Both the position numbers and the translations under genes were made by a program. The notes beneath the pieces are model-generated. The model made no database searches. It had not been told where the DNA came from and saw only the letters and a list, made by a program, of their open reading frames with translations. Shown here in pieces: positions 33,885 to 43,541 of a stretch of 64,000 bases of DNA; the first letter of the stretch is position 1, and each line of letters opens with the position of its first letter. The stretch spans positions 1 through 64,000 of the forward strand of contig JAOPYL010000182.1 in the NCBI GenBank assembly GCA_025964625.1, in the 5' to 3' direction. The DNA is from Actinoallomurus sp. GTDB taxonomy: Bacteria; Actinomycetota; Actinomycetes; Streptosporangiales; Streptosporangiaceae.

Positions 33885-33930
33885 TGTGGAGACCTTCCTG
33901 GTGAGAGATCGGAAATCGCGGCGGAGAAGC

Positions 33931-34443
33931 TCAGGAGCCCAGATGCTCCGAATGGTGCCGCGCGTGACCGTGATGCCGCAGGCCTCTCAGGGTCAGTGCC
34001 GTATCGAGAGCGGCCACGGTCGCCTCCCATCCCTTGTCTTCGCTGCTGTCATCCAGCCCGCAGCGGTCCAGTGCCTGGTCAAGCGTCTCACAGGTTAGTA
34101 CGCCATTGCCGACCGGGGTGCCCCCGTCCAGGGCGACCCTGGTCAGGCCCGCGGTGACGGAGTCACACACGTAGTCGAAGTGCGGCGTCCCGCCGCGTAC
34201 GACCGCGCCCAGGCAGACGACGGCGTCGGTGTCCCGCGCGAGCTGCTGGGCGACGACCGGGAGCTCGAGCGCACCCGCGACGCGTACGACCACGGGCGCG
34301 GCGACGCGGCACTCCTTGGCGGCGGCCAGGGCGCGTTCCAGCAGCCGGTCGGTGACCTGGCTGTTCCAGCGGGTGCAGACGACACCGAGGCTCAGCCCGG
34401 ACGCGTCGACGGCGGTGTCCTCCGGGCGTCCGACGCCACTCAT
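33931..34443 (-). CDS. ribH: 6,7-dimethyl-8-ribityllumazine synthase
   Basis: Condenses 5-amino-6-ribitylaminouracil with 3,4-dihydroxy-2-butanone 4-phosphate to lumazine, the step before riboflavin. The 170 residues show [46 protein letters not shown] with the catalytic His, and [11 protein letters not shown]. It forms icosahedral or pentameric shells in this family. The start overlaps the ribAB stop by one base (TGATG), placing it in the riboflavin operon. The C-terminal tail is slightly long and His-rich ([17 protein letters not shown]), of no known role. Confidence 0.95.
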   Translation of the reverse strand: MSGVGRPEDTAVDASGLSLGVVCTRWNSQVTDRLLERALAAAKECRVAAPVVVRVAGALELPVVAQQLARDTDAVVCLGAVVRGGTPHFDYVCDSVTAGLTRVALDGGTPVGNGVLTCETLDQALDRCGLDDSSEDKGWEATVAALDTALTLRGLRHHGHARHHSEHLGS

Positions 34444-35648
34444 CAGAGTTCTCCGATCTGGTGACCGAGGCGGTCGCGCTTGGCGGTGAGGTAGCGCCGG
34501 TTGTGCTCGGTGACGACGACCGGGAGGGGGATCCGGCCACGCACCTCCACCCCGAAGCCGTCCAGCCCCTCGACCTTCGCCGGGTTGTTGGTCAGCACCC
34601 GGATGGACTTGACGCCGAGATCGGTGAGCATCTGCGCGGCGTTGACGTACTCACGGGCGTCCACCGGCAGGCCGAGCTCGAGGTTGGCGTCCACGGTGTC
34701 GGCGCCGTTGTCCTGCATCTGGTACGCGCGCAGCTTGGCGAGGAGCCCGATGCCCCGGCCCTCATGCCCGCGCAGGTAGAGCACCACACCGCGCCCCTCG
34801 GCCGCGATCGCGGCCATCGCCGCGTCGAGCTGCGTGCCGCAGTCGCAGCGCTGCGAGGCGAGCACGTCGCCGGTCAGGCATTCCGAATGCGCCCGCACCA
34901 GGACGTCCTCGCCGTCACCGAGATCGCCGAAGACGAGCGCCACGTGCTCGCCGCCGTCGATGGCGCTGGCGTAGCCGAACGCACGCCACATGCCGTGCCG
35001 GTTGGGGATCCGCGTCTCGGCGACCCGCTCGACCATCCGCTCGGTCCGCTTGCGGTACTCCACGAGCTGCTGAATGGAGATCAGCTTGAGATCGTGCTCC
35101 TTCGCGAACACCTCCAGCTGCGGGAGTCTCGCCATCGTGCCGTCGTCGTTGACGACCTCGGCGACCACCCCGGCCGCGGTCAGCCCGGCGAGCCTGGCCA
35201 GGTCGACCGCCGCCTCGGTGTGCCCGCGCCGCCTCAGCACGCCGCCCTCGTGGTAGCGCAGCGGGAAGATGTGACCCGGCCGCACCAGCTCGTACGGCTC
35301 CGTCGCGGAGTCGCACAGCGTGCGGATGGTCTGAGCGCGGTCGGCCGCGGAGATGCCCGTGGTAACGCCGTCACGAGCGTCGACGCTGACGGTGTACGCG
35401 GTCCGCATCCGCTCGCGGTTCTGCGAGGTCATCAGCGGGACCTGCAGCCGGTCGAGGTCGACGCCCTCCATCGGGACGCAGATGACGCCGCTCGTGTAGC
35501 GGATGGTGAAGGTGAGCAGCGCGGGCGTGGCCTTGGCCGCCGCGAAGATGATGTCGCCCTCGTTCTCCCGGTCGGCATCGTCGACCACCACCACGGCCCG
35601 GCCGGCCGCGATGTCCGCGATCGCCTCTTCGACACTGTCGAAACTCAT
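34443..35648 (-). CDS. ribAB: Bifunctional DHBP synthase / GTP cyclohydrolase II
   Basis: Makes both precursors of lumazine. The N-terminal half (about residues 1-205) is 3,4-dihydroxy-2-butanone 4-phosphate synthase, with [15 protein letters not shown], and [15 protein letters not shown]. The C-terminal half is GTP cyclohydrolase II, with the zinc cysteines in [17 protein letters not shown] and the GHEGRGIGL segment. The 401-residue length is normal. ATG 35648 overlaps the ribM stop (ATGA); the longer upstream frame is not needed. Confidence 0.96.
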   Translation of the reverse strand: MSFDSVEEAIADIAAGRAVVVVDDADRENEGDIIFAAAKATPALLTFTIRYTSGVICVPMEGVDLDRLQVPLMTSQNRERMRTAYTVSVDARDGVTTGISAADRAQTIRTLCDSATEPYELVRPGHIFPLRYHEGGVLRRRGHTEAAVDLARLAGLTAAGVVAEVVNDDGTMARLPQLEVFAKEHDLKLISIQQLVEYRKRTERMVERVAETRIPNRHGMWRAFGYASAIDGGEHVALVFGDLGDGEDVLVRAHSECLTGDVLASQRCDCGTQLDAAMAAIAAEGRGVVLYLRGHEGRGIGLLAKLRAYQMQDNGADTVDANLELGLPVDAREYVNAAQMLTDLGVKSIRVLTNNPAKVEGLDGFGVEVRGRIPLPVVVTEHNRRYLTAKRDRLGHQIGEL

Positions 35649-36292
35649 GCCGCCACCGCCTCCAGTTCGGCGCACCGCCGCTGCCGGCGGTACTGCTTCA
35701 GCCAGTTACGCAAACCGGCGATCACCATCACGAAGAACACGACATAGGCCGCGCCGGAGACGTACAGCCCGGACTTGATCGCCAGGGGGACGCCCACCAG
35801 GTCGACGAGGACCCAGACGATCCAGAAGTCCACCAGGGCACGACTCTGCGCGAACGTCGCCACCGCGCTTCCCACGAAGATGTACGCGTTCGCCAGCGGC
35901 GACCAGGTGATCTGCAGCCAGGGGATGCCGGCGAACAGCAGGGCCACGACCGCCGTGCCGCCCACCAGTGCCGCGACGAGCACCGTGCGCTCGCGGCCGG
36001 TCGCGGGGCGCACCGGCAGGTCCCGGGTCTCATGGATGCCGCGCATCCACTTCACCCAGCCGTACGACACCAGCACGAGGAACATCACCTGCTTCAGCGC
36101 GTTGCCCGGGGCGTGCGCGCTGACCGAGGCGGTGAACAGCAGCACCGCGCCGATGAGCTGAACCGGCCAGGTCCAGATGGTGCGCCGCATCGCCAGCCAG
36201 ACCGTGGCGAGGGAGAAGACATTGCCCAGCACATCGGTCCAGAGCAGCTTCTCGCCGAAGACGGTGACGCCCGCCTGGGCCCAGGAGCTCAT
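35645..36292 (-). CDS. ribM: PnuC-family riboflavin transporter
   Basis: A 215-residue membrane protein with about seven helices and the PnuC signatures [12 protein letters not shown] and [19 protein letters not shown] followed by [18 protein letters not shown]. PnuC proteins move nicotinamide riboside, thiamine or riboflavin by facilitated diffusion. Because it lies inside the rib operon, overlaps both neighbours (ATGA on each side) and is downstream of an FMN riboswitch, I assign it as the RibM-type riboflavin importer. Thus synthesis and uptake are under the same switch. Confidence 0.85.
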   Translation of the reverse strand: MSSWAQAGVTVFGEKLLWTDVLGNVFSLATVWLAMRRTIWTWPVQLIGAVLLFTASVSAHAPGNALKQVMFLVLVSYGWVKWMRGIHETRDLPVRPATGRERTVLVAALVGGTAVVALLFAGIPWLQITWSPLANAYIFVGSAVATFAQSRALVDFWIVWVLVDLVGVPLAIKSGLYVSGAAYVVFFVMVIAGLRNWLKQYRRQRRCAELEAVAA

Positions 36293-36921
36293 GCCCGCGC
36301 TCCGGTCTGCTCGTCGCCCGGCCGTGGCGCTCCGGGCACGGCGGTGAACCTCTCGACGTACTTGGCGACGACGTCGACCTCGAGGTTGACCGGATCACCG
36401 GTGCCCTTGCGGCCCAGCGTGGTCAGCTCCAGTGTCGTGGGGATCAGGGCGACGGTGAAGGCGTCCTCCCGCGCCTCGACCACGGTCAGGCTGATGCCGT
36501 CGACGGTGATCGAGCCCTTGTCCACGACATAGCGGCTCAGCTCCGCGGGCAGTGCCACGGCGACGACGTCCCAGCGATCGCCCCGCTCCCGGGACACGAT
36601 GTGGCCGACGCCGTCGACGTGGCCCTGGACGAGATGGCCGCCCAGCCGGTCGGACAGGCGCACGGGGCGTTCGAGGTTGACCGGGGATCCGGGTCTCAGC
36701 CCGGCGAGGCTCGACCTGTCGAGCGTCTCCCGCATGACGTCGACGGTGAAGGCGTCGTCCTTGATGTCGGTCACGGTGAGGCAGACACCGTTGACCGCGA
36801 TGGACGCTCCGTGTACGGCGTCGGAGACGACGAGCGGGCCGCGCACGGTGAGCAGGGCGGCGTCTCCCGCCCGCTCGAGCGCGACGACCTCGCCCAGCTC
36901 TTCGACGATTCCGGTGAACAT
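36289..36921 (-). CDS. ribE: Riboflavin synthase, alpha chain
   Basis: Dismutates two lumazine molecules to riboflavin and the ribitylaminouracil precursor. The protein of 210 residues is two tandem lumazine-binding barrels: MFTGIVEELGEV and VNGVCLTVTDI in the first, GHLVQGHVDGVG and VDGISLTVVEA in the second. The MFTGIVEE opening is diagnostic and fixes the start. It overlaps ribM by ATGA and abuts the ribD stop. The short C-terminal extension after VERF is variable in the family. Confidence 0.96.
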   Translation of the reverse strand: MFTGIVEELGEVVALERAGDAALLTVRGPLVVSDAVHGASIAVNGVCLTVTDIKDDAFTVDVMRETLDRSSLAGLRPGSPVNLERPVRLSDRLGGHLVQGHVDGVGHIVSRERGDRWDVVAVALPAELSRYVVDKGSITVDGISLTVVEAREDAFTVALIPTTLELTTLGRKGTGDPVNLEVDVVAKYVERFTAVPGAPRPGDEQTGARA

Positions 36922-38142
36922 TCAGTTCTCCCTTCGGGGCGGTGCCGGCCGGGCGATCACCATGGCGGGTTCGTCTGCCACGGTCGCGTCCCGGCTCGCC
37001 GCCCGGAGGGCTTGCCCGGGGGCGCCCTCCGCTCCGCTCGCCCGGGCGCCCACCGTGGCGGTGATACGCAGGTCCGGCCCAATGGGGGTGATGTCGTCGA
37101 TCTCCAGGCGGTACGCCTGGGCGAGCGTGGTGACACCGGCGTCACCGAGGGCGGCGGCTCCGGCTCCGAGCAGCACGGGCGCCACATAGCCGATGACACG
37201 GTCGACCAGCCCGGCGGCGAGAAAGGATCCGGCGAGGGAGGGACCGCCTTCGAGAAGGGCCGAGACGATCTGCCGCTCGCGCAACTCGGCGAGCAGGGCG
37301 GTCAGATCGAGGCCGCGGCCGGCGCGCGGCAGCCGCACGAGCGCGGCGCGGCCCTCCAGCGCGCGGGGATCGGCGTCTTCGGCCACGGCGACCAACGTCG
37401 GGGCGGCGTCGTCGAGGACGCGGCTCTCGGGCCGGATACGCGCCCGGCCGTCGGCGATGACACGGAGCGGCCGGCGGTGCGTGCGCAGGTGGTCGTGCGG
37501 GTCGAAGCCGCGCACGGTCAGGTGAGGGTCGTCGGCGAGGACGGTGCCGGATCCGGCGATGATCGCATCGCACCGGGCGCGCAGCCGGTGAACGTCGCGC
37601 CGGGCCTCCGGCCCGGTGATCCACTGGCTGGTGCCGTCGGCGGCGGCCGACCGGCCGTCCAAGGTGCCGGCGAACTTCCAGGTGACGTGGGGGCGGTTCA
37701 GCCGGGCGTAGGTCAGCCATTCGGCGTTGACCCGCTCGGCCTCGGCGGCGCGCACGCCGCGCTCGACCTCGATGCCCGCGTCCGCGAGCCGGCACGCTCC
37801 GCCTCCGGCCACGGGGCCGGGGTCGGCGACCGCGTAGACGACCCGCCGGACACCCGCCGCGATGACGGCGCGGCTGCACGGCCCGGTACGGCCCTGGTGG
37901 TCGCAGGGTTCGAGGGTGACGACGAGCGTGCCGCCCTGGGCGCGTTCGCCGGCCTCCCGCAGCGCGACGACCTCGGCGTGCGGGCCACCCGCGAAGGCAT
38001 GGAACCCCTCGCCCGCCACGTCTCCGGCGGAATCGAGCACGACGCAGCCGACGACCGGATTCGGGCTGGTGTCGCCGACGGCACGTGCGGCCAGCGCGAT
38101 CGCGCGGCGCATCGCCGTGTCTTCCGCGGAAGATGCGGTCAC
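36922..38142 (-). CDS. ribD: Bifunctional riboflavin biosynthesis deaminase/reductase
   Basis: Converts the pyrimidine intermediate of riboflavin synthesis by deamination and then side-chain reduction. The N-terminal deaminase (residues about 8-145) has the zinc site GGPHAEVVAL and EPCDHQGRTGPCSRA; the reductase domain follows with WKFAGTLDGRSA and LLEGGPSLAGSF. The GTG at 38142 has a GAGGAGG site; an internal ATG (M11) is possible. After the usual end of the reductase, a tail of about 40 residues (from about 365) is encoded by low-complexity GC repeats with a GAGCGGAGCGGAG core. It is the first gene after the FMN riboswitch. Confidence 0.94.
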   Translation of the reverse strand: MTASSAEDTAMRRAIALAARAVGDTSPNPVVGCVVLDSAGDVAGEGFHAFAGGPHAEVVALREAGERAQGGTLVVTLEPCDHQGRTGPCSRAVIAAGVRRVVYAVADPGPVAGGGACRLADAGIEVERGVRAAEAERVNAEWLTYARLNRPHVTWKFAGTLDGRSAAADGTSQWITGPEARRDVHRLRARCDAIIAGSGTVLADDPHLTVRGFDPHDHLRTHRRPLRVIADGRARIRPESRVLDDAAPTLVAVAEDADPRALEGRAALVRLPRAGRGLDLTALLAELRERQIVSALLEGGPSLAGSFLAAGLVDRVIGYVAPVLLGAGAAALGDAGVTTLAQAYRLEIDDITPIGPDLRITATVGARASGAEGAPGQALRAASRDATVADEPAMVIARPAPPRREN

Positions 38143-38218
38143 CCCGGGCCTCCTCTGTCAGGCTCCGGGGGTGCGGCGGAAGAACGCCACTCAAAGCCGA
38201 GCCCTCACGAGGGCACGG

Positions 38219-38349
38219 CCGCGCGCTGCCTCCCATCCGGACTCTAACCGTCGGTCCCGGAGTTCCACCGGGTCAACCGGCCGATGGTTTCGGCCGGGTC
38301 GCGGACTGTCACCGCCGGCTCGGAATTTCACCGACCCCGGAGCACGCGT
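38219..38349 (-). ncRNA. FMN riboswitch (RFN element)
   Basis: Read on the minus strand, the conserved blocks occur in order: GTGCTCCGGGGTCGGTG, AAATTCCGAGCCGGCGGTGA, CAGTCCGCGACC, a variable CGGCCGAAACCATCGGCCG arm, GGTGGAACTCCGGGACCGAC, GGTTAGAGTCCGGATGGGAG and GCAGCGCGCG. These match the FMN aptamer. It lies in the ribD leader, 77 bases before the start codon, so FMN should repress ribD-ribE-ribM-ribAB-ribH. A small stem (GCCCT/AGGGC, 38201-38214) downstream could be part of the expression platform. Confidence 0.95.
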
Positions 38350-38644
38350 TCAATGACTCGTCAACCAGTGTGCCATGCCGGGCATTCCCGCTCGCTGTGA
38401 GTATGCACACGTCCGCGGTCGACGCCCTTGATCAGATCGGCCTGCGGCGGGTCACAGGCCGGCTGGAGCACGCTCACCTCCCTCGAGGCCGCCCCGCACG
38501 GTGGCGAACGTCCTGAGCGCCCGCCAGGGTTCGGTGGCGGCGCAACGTGGTGAGATTCACCGGTCACAGCCGTAGTGTCCGGGCACGGAGTCCGGTATAG
38601 ATCGAACGTTGTTCTCATACTTGTACGGGGAAAGAGGCGTGCCG

Positions 38645-39664
38645 ATGTCGCAGCGGTCGGAGTGGACCGAGCCTGGAGCGTTCCAGGTGGCGCCCGGAGT
38701 GCACCGGATACCGCTGCCGCTGCCCAGCGACGCTCTGCGCGCGGTCAACGTGTACGCCGTCGAGAACGACCAGGACCTGGTCCTCGTGGACGGCGGCTGG
38801 GCCCTGCAGGAGTCCCGGCGGCAGCTCGAGACGGCGCTGAAGGAGATCGGCCGCGGGCTAGCCGACATCACCCGGTTCCTGGTCACCCACGTGCACCGCG
38901 ACCACTACACGCAGGCGGTCGCGGTCCGGCGCGAGTTCGGCACGCGGATCAGCCTCGGCATCGGCGAGCGCGAGACCCTCGAGGTGCTCACCCGCCCCCG
39001 GCTGCCCGACGAGTCCGCACAGCTCGTTCAGCTGCACGCCTGTGGCGCCGGGCCTCTCATCGAACGCCTGCGGGCGAGCTGGAAGGAGGGCGGCCACGAC
39101 ACCGTCGAGTGGGAGATGCCGGACGACTGGATCGACGGGCGGACGGCGCTGCCGCTCGGCGGCCGCGAGCTCCTCGCGGTACCCACGCCCGGGCACACCC
39201 GGGGTCACCTGGTCTTCGCGGACCTGGCGGGCGGCCTGCTCTTCGCCGGCGACCACGTCCTGCCGCACATCACGCCGTCCATCGGATTCGAGAGCGCGCC
39301 GGCCGCCTCACCGCTCGGTTCGTACCTGCGGTCGCTGAAACTCGTCCGGCAGCTGCCCGACATGCGGCTGCTGCCCGCCCACGGGCCCGTCACCGACAGC
39401 GTGCATGCCCGGGTGGACGCCCTGCTGGAACATCACGCCGACCGCCTGGACGCGTGCGCCGCCGCCGTCGCCGCCGGTTCCGGCACCGCGTACGAGACGG
39501 CCCGCGCGCTCACCTGGACCCGGCGGGGCCGGCACTTCGACGAGCTCGACGTCTTCAACCAGATGCTGGCCACCGCCGAGACCCACGCACACCTGGAGGT
39601 GCTCGTCGCCCAGGGCCGCCTGCGCGGCCACGCAGACAACGGCGTCACGACCTACGCGGAGTAG
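38645..39664 (+). CDS. MBL-fold metallo-hydrolase with C-terminal winged helix
   Basis: A 339-residue metallo-beta-lactamase-fold hydrolase. The zinc motif reads H82-V-H84-R-D86-H87, followed by [19 protein letters not shown] and a late PAHGPV; the C-terminal 60 residues ([22 protein letters not shown]) look like the small helical domain of the LACTB2-like branch. The substrate is unknown; thioester or nucleic-acid hydrolysis are both found in relatives. ATG 38645 follows a GGGAAAGAGG stretch; an upstream ATG at 38609 would add 12 residues. Its end overlaps the convergent rpe stop by 13 bases. Confidence 0.85.
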   Translation: MSQRSEWTEPGAFQVAPGVHRIPLPLPSDALRAVNVYAVENDQDLVLVDGGWALQESRRQLETALKEIGRGLADITRFLVTHVHRDHYTQAVAVRREFGTRISLGIGERETLEVLTRPRLPDESAQLVQLHACGAGPLIERLRASWKEGGHDTVEWEMPDDWIDGRTALPLGGRELLAVPTPGHTRGHLVFADLAGGLLFAGDHVLPHITPSIGFESAPAASPLGSYLRSLKLVRQLPDMRLLPAHGPVTDSVHARVDALLEHHADRLDACAAAVAAGSGTAYETARALTWTRRGRHFDELDVFNQMLATAETHAHLEVLVAQGRLRGHADNGVTTYAE

Positions 39665-40338
39665 CCGCCACCCGCTCGCCCGGCGGCCGAGGCGGCCCGG
39701 TCTCGCAGGGAGCGTATGGCCTGGGCGGGGTCGTCCGCGGAGTAGACGGCCGAGCCCGCGACGAACACGTCGGCGCCGGCCTCGGCGCAGCGCTCGATGG
39801 TCTCCGCGTTCACGCCGCCGTCGACCTGCAGCCAGACGTCAAGGTCACGGCCCTTGATCAGCTCCCTGGCGCGCCGCACCTTGGGCAGCACGACATCGAG
39901 GAACCGTTGTCCGCCGAAGCCCGGCTCAACGGTCATCACGAGCAGCATGTCGATCTCGCCGAGCAGATCCGCGTAGGGTTCGACCGCCGTGCCGGGGTTG
40001 AGCGCCAGCCCGGCGCGGGCCCCCGCGGTGCGGATCTCGCGCAGCGTCCGGATCGGCGCGCTCGCCGCCTCGACGTGGATGGTGACGCTGGCCGCTCCGG
40101 CCTCGGCGTAGCCGGGCGCCCACCGGTCGGGGTCCTCGATCATCAGGTGACAGTCCACCGGCAGCGACGTCGCCTTGAGCAGTGACTCGACCACCGGAAG
40201 CCCGAGGGTCAGGTTGGGCACGAAGTGGTTGTCCATCACGTCGACGTGGACCCAGTCGGCGTCGGACACCGCGGCGACCTCGTCGGCGAGCCGGGAGAAG
40301 TCGGCGGAAAGGATGCTGGGAGCGATTTGTACGGCCAT
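39652..40338 (-). CDS. rpe: Ribulose-phosphate 3-epimerase
   Basis: Interconverts ribulose 5-phosphate and xylulose 5-phosphate in the pentose phosphate pathway. A TIM-barrel of 228 residues with the family blocks [57 protein letters not shown] and VDGGVN plus AGSAVY near the phosphate site. The metal-ligand His and Asp residues in these blocks are intact. The ATG at 40338 begins the conserved start; the longer reading upstream is not conserved. Neighbours are unrelated in function, and this position between rib genes and rsmB is common in actinobacteria. Confidence 0.96.
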   Translation of the reverse strand: MAVQIAPSILSADFSRLADEVAAVSDADWVHVDVMDNHFVPNLTLGLPVVESLLKATSLPVDCHLMIEDPDRWAPGYAEAGAASVTIHVEAASAPIRTLREIRTAGARAGLALNPGTAVEPYADLLGEIDMLLVMTVEPGFGGQRFLDVVLPKVRRARELIKGRDLDVWLQVDGGVNAETIERCAEAGADVFVAGSAVYSADDPAQAIRSLRDRAASAAGRAGGGYSA

Positions 40339-40383
40339 GATGCGGTCAAGTGTAGGGACGGCGGGCACCGTGCGCACAGGGTC

Positions 40384-41049
40384 TCAGGCGGGTTTGGCGG
40401 CGGTGAAGTAGGCAAGGGCCCCGCTGAGCGCCACCTCGACGTCCCTCAGGCCGGCGTCGGCCAGCCAGCCTCGCAGCTCGGCGGCGCTCACCGGGGGACC
40501 GAACTCTCCGCTTCTGCGCAGCAGCGCGGCCAGCGCGTCCTGGCGGGCCCCGACGCCGGTCACGAGCGCGGTGCCGCGCAGGACGGCGCCGGCGCGCAGG
40601 ACGCGCGCCATCTCGGCCACCGCGGACGCCGGGTCCGGGAAACAGTGCAGCCCGTTGTAGGTCACACACAGGTCGAACGTGCCGGCCGCGAAGGGCAGAC
40701 CGTCCACGCTCGCCTGCGCGAAGCCGATCCGGAGGCCCCGGCGGGCCGCCTGGGCGCGGGCCCGGCCGAGCATGGCCGGGGACAGGTCGGCGGCGACGTA
40801 GTGAAGGCCGTCGCCGGGTGGGAGGCCGCGGAACGCGACGCCTCCTCCGCACGGCACGTCGAGCACGGCACTGCCCGGCGGCAGCCGCCCCGGCGCGGTG
40901 AAGGCACCGAGCAGGGGACGCACGTCCGCACCCCACATCAGCCGGGCGGCCAGTCGTGCCACGCCCTCGTGTTCGACGGCATGGTCGTACAGCGCCGGGA
41001 TGAGGCGTCCGCGCCTCCAGCGCTCTTCCGTCTCCACATCCGTCTCCAC
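40384..41049 (-). CDS. Class I SAM-dependent methyltransferase
   Basis: A methyltransferase of 221 residues with motif I VLDVPCGGGVAFRGL (about residue 55), an acidic ADLSP motif II and ASVDGLPFAAGTFDLCV motif III/IV, typical of the UbiE/Methyltransf_11 fold. The substrate cannot be predicted. I chose the GTG at 41049 because it has a GGGAGG site with 5-base spacing; the much longer open frame upstream is antisense to the LysR gene. It lies between rpe and the LysR gene on the same strand. Confidence 0.8.
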   Translation of the reverse strand: METDVETEERWRRGRLIPALYDHAVEHEGVARLAARLMWGADVRPLLGAFTAPGRLPPGSAVLDVPCGGGVAFRGLPPGDGLHYVAADLSPAMLGRARAQAARRGLRIGFAQASVDGLPFAAGTFDLCVTYNGLHCFPDPASAVAEMARVLRAGAVLRGTALVTGVGARQDALAALLRRSGEFGPPVSAAELRGWLADAGLRDVEVALSGALAYFTAAKPA

Positions 41050-41183
41050 ACGAACCTCCCGGTGCTCACCCGGCCGCCGCACGGGCCTGCGCGCGACCGC
41101 GGACGGCCACCTCGCCGGGCGTGTTCCCGCGCCGTTCGTCCGGCACGTCCCGGCCCCATCATCGCGCATGTTCCCGGCCGGTT

Positions 41184-42137
41184 TCAGCCGGCGCGCTCCC
41201 GCGCCGGCGCGGAGGCGCCGACGCGGCCCACCGCCCCCACATCGATCTCGGCCACCGCATCCTTCAGCGCCTCCAGGGTGGCCGCGACCGACGGGCGGCG
41301 CACGCTGGCCGTGCGGACGACCGCGTAGACGTACCGCGTCAGCGAACCGGGCAGCTCGCGGGCGGCGATGCCGGGAACGGCGACGGTCAGAGCCAGGCTC
41401 GGGATGGCGGCGATCCCGACGCCGCGGGCGACCAGGCCGAGAATCGTGCCGAGGCCTTCGAACTCCCACGGCATCGGCGGCGCGCCGCCCACGCCGGCGA
41501 GGAGCCGGTCGAACGCCTGGCGGGACGGCTCGCCCGCGGGGGCCGCCAGCCACGGCTCCTCCCGGAGCCGCCGCAGCTCGATCTCGCGGGCCGGATCGGC
41601 GGCCCAGTGGCCGGCCGGCACGACCAGCACGAGCGGATCGCGCAGCAGGAGCGAGAACCGCAGGCTGCCGCCACCACGCGTCGGAAGCCGCCCCGTCCAG
41701 TCGTCGACCAGCGCGATGTCGACCTCGCCCGACCGGACCTGCCGCAGGCCGTCGCCGGGGCGGGTCTGGCGGAGCTGGAAGGTCAGGCCGGCGTGGTGGC
41801 GGAGGCCGTGCGCGAGCGCGGGCGCGAAGGCCACCGCGGCGGTGGGGAACGCCGTGAGCACGATCTGGCCCGTCGGCTCGGCCTCGGACAGGTCGGCCTC
41901 GGCGAACTCGATCATCCGGAGGATACGGTCCGCGTGGTTCGACAGGCGCCTCCCCGCGTCGGTGAGCTCGGCGCTGCGGGCGGTGCGGTCGAGCAGGGCG
42001 GTGCCGACCTCGCGTTCGAGAACGGCGAGCTGCTGGGACACCGCGGACGGAGTGTAACCGAGCGCCTTCGCCGTCGCGGCGATGCTGCCGCGGTCGGCGA
42101 ACTCACGCAGCAGCCGCAGCCGCCGGACATCGAGCAT
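41184..42137 (-). CDS. LysR-family transcriptional regulator
   Basis: A 317-residue LysR regulator: an N-terminal winged helix (residues 1-60, MLDVRRLRLLREFADRGSIAATAKALGYTPSAVSQQLAVLE) joined by a helix to a periplasmic-binding-protein-like effector domain. Such proteins usually control the divergent neighbour, here an aminotransferase 124 bp away, and bind a small amino- or keto-acid as effector. The start ATG at 42137 matches the family. The C-terminus is extended by an Ala/Arg-rich tail. Confidence 0.92.
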   Translation of the reverse strand: MLDVRRLRLLREFADRGSIAATAKALGYTPSAVSQQLAVLEREVGTALLDRTARSAELTDAGRRLSNHADRILRMIEFAEADLSEAEPTGQIVLTAFPTAAVAFAPALAHGLRHHAGLTFQLRQTRPGDGLRQVRSGEVDIALVDDWTGRLPTRGGGSLRFSLLLRDPLVLVVPAGHWAADPAREIELRRLREEPWLAAPAGEPSRQAFDRLLAGVGGAPPMPWEFEGLGTILGLVARGVGIAAIPSLALTVAVPGIAARELPGSLTRYVYAVVRTASVRRPSVAATLEALKDAVAEIDVGAVGRVGASAPARERAG

Positions 42138-42261
42138 AAGTGAATCTTACGCACAGCAGTGGAAAGGCTCGCTTGTGGTGATGGCTCGTTCCAATGGACG
42201 ATGGGACCGTACGGCTCGTACAGCGATTCACCAGCCCGAACAGCTTCATGGGAGTCATCTG

Positions 42262-43530
42262 ATGTCCGTCGCAGTGTCCGCGACTCTTGCCGCCAACGAG
42301 GCCCTCGACCAGCGGCGCCGAGCCGGCCTGCCGGTGCTTCCCCTCGCCTTCGGCGAGGCGGGTCTGCCGGTCCTTCCCGCCCTCGAGGACGAGCTCGCCG
42401 CGGCCGCCGGTCGCGGCGCCTACGGGCCGGTCGCCGGAACCGCCGACCTGCGCACCGCCGCCGCGGGCTACTGGCGCCGTCGCGGCCTGTCCGCCGACCC
42501 TGGGCTGGTCGTCGCCGGCCCCGGCAGCAAGCCGCTGCTGTACGGGCTGCTGCTCGCGATCGGCGGGGGGGTCGTGGTGCCCCGGCCGAGCTGGGTGAGC
42601 TACGCCGCGCAGACACGACTCATGGGCGCCGAGCCGATCTTCGTGCCGACCGCGCCCGGTGAGGGCGGCGTCCCGGACCCCGACGCGCTACTGGAGGCCG
42701 TGACCCTGGCCCGCGCCGCAGGACGGGACGTGCGATGCATCGTGGTCACCCTGCCCGACAACCCCACCGGCACCCTGGCCCGCCCGGACACGGTGCGGCG
42801 GATGTGCGAGGTGGCCCGCGAGCTCGATCTGATCATCATCGCGGACGAGATCTACCGGGATCTCGTCTTCGACCGGGACGTGGACTTCCCATGCCCGACC
42901 CGGTTCGCGCCGGAGCGCACCGTCATCACGACCGCCCTCAGCAAGAGCCTGGCGCTCGGCGGCTGGCGCATCGGCGTGGCGCTGCTGCCCGAAGCCCTGA
43001 GAGGGCTACGGGACCGGCTCGCCGGTGTGGCCAGTGAGATCTGGTCCAGCACCTCGGGCCCGATCCAGCAGGCGGCGGCGTACGCGTTCGCCGAACCGCC
43101 CGAGATCGTCGAGCGCGTCGCCGCGGGCCGGCGGCTGCACGAGGCGGTCCTTCGGGCCATGGCGGCCCGGTTCGCCGCCGCCGGCGCGCGGGTGGCCGAC
43201 CCGGAGGGAGGCTTCTACTGCTATCCGGACTTCGAGGATCTGCGCGAGCCGCTCGGCGTCCGCACGTCCGCCGAGCTCGCGCGGGTCCTCCTCGACCGGT
43301 ATGGCGTCGGTGTCCTTCCCGGCAGCGCGTTCGGCGACCCTGCGGAGGCGCTGCGGCTCCGGGTGGCGACCAGCCTGCTCTACGGCGAGACCGATCAGCA
43401 GCGGTACGCCGCCCTGGCCGCCCCGGACCCGGTCGTCCTCCCGTGGATCGCGACCGCGCTCGACCGCGCGACCGAGGTGCTCACCGGCCTGACCACGGGC
43501 GCCGCCAGGCCCGTGGCCATGTCCGCCTGA
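42262..43530 (+). CDS. PLP-dependent aminotransferase, class I/II
   Basis: A 422-residue aminotransferase of fold type I. Conserved blocks: GAYGPVAGTADLRTAAAGYW, LPDNPTGTLARP, IIADEIYRDLVFD, and TALSKSLALGGWRIG, in which the Lys of SKS binds PLP. It is probably regulated by the divergent LysR protein, suggesting substrate induction, perhaps by an amino acid. The substrate is not evident; it is not close to the aminotransferase at 2.4-3.6 kb. ATG 42262 has GGGAG upstream; earlier in-frame starts lie in the promoter region. Confidence 0.88.
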   Translation: MSVAVSATLAANEALDQRRRAGLPVLPLAFGEAGLPVLPALEDELAAAAGRGAYGPVAGTADLRTAAAGYWRRRGLSADPGLVVAGPGSKPLLYGLLLAIGGGVVVPRPSWVSYAAQTRLMGAEPIFVPTAPGEGGVPDPDALLEAVTLARAAGRDVRCIVVTLPDNPTGTLARPDTVRRMCEVARELDLIIIADEIYRDLVFDRDVDFPCPTRFAPERTVITTALSKSLALGGWRIGVALLPEALRGLRDRLAGVASEIWSSTSGPIQQAAAYAFAEPPEIVERVAAGRRLHEAVLRAMAARFAAAGARVADPEGGFYCYPDFEDLREPLGVRTSAELARVLLDRYGVGVLPGSAFGDPAEALRLRVATSLLYGETDQQRYAALAAPDPVVLPWIATALDRATEVLTGLTTGAARPVAMSA

Positions 43531-43541
43531 GCGACGTCTCC

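Noticed and set aside
38350-38644. A small gene or promoter in the gap between the FMN riboswitch and the MBL gene
   Set aside because: Short frames exist but none has a ribosome site or family resemblance; TATAGAT at about 38594 looks like a -10 box but has no convincing -35 partner.
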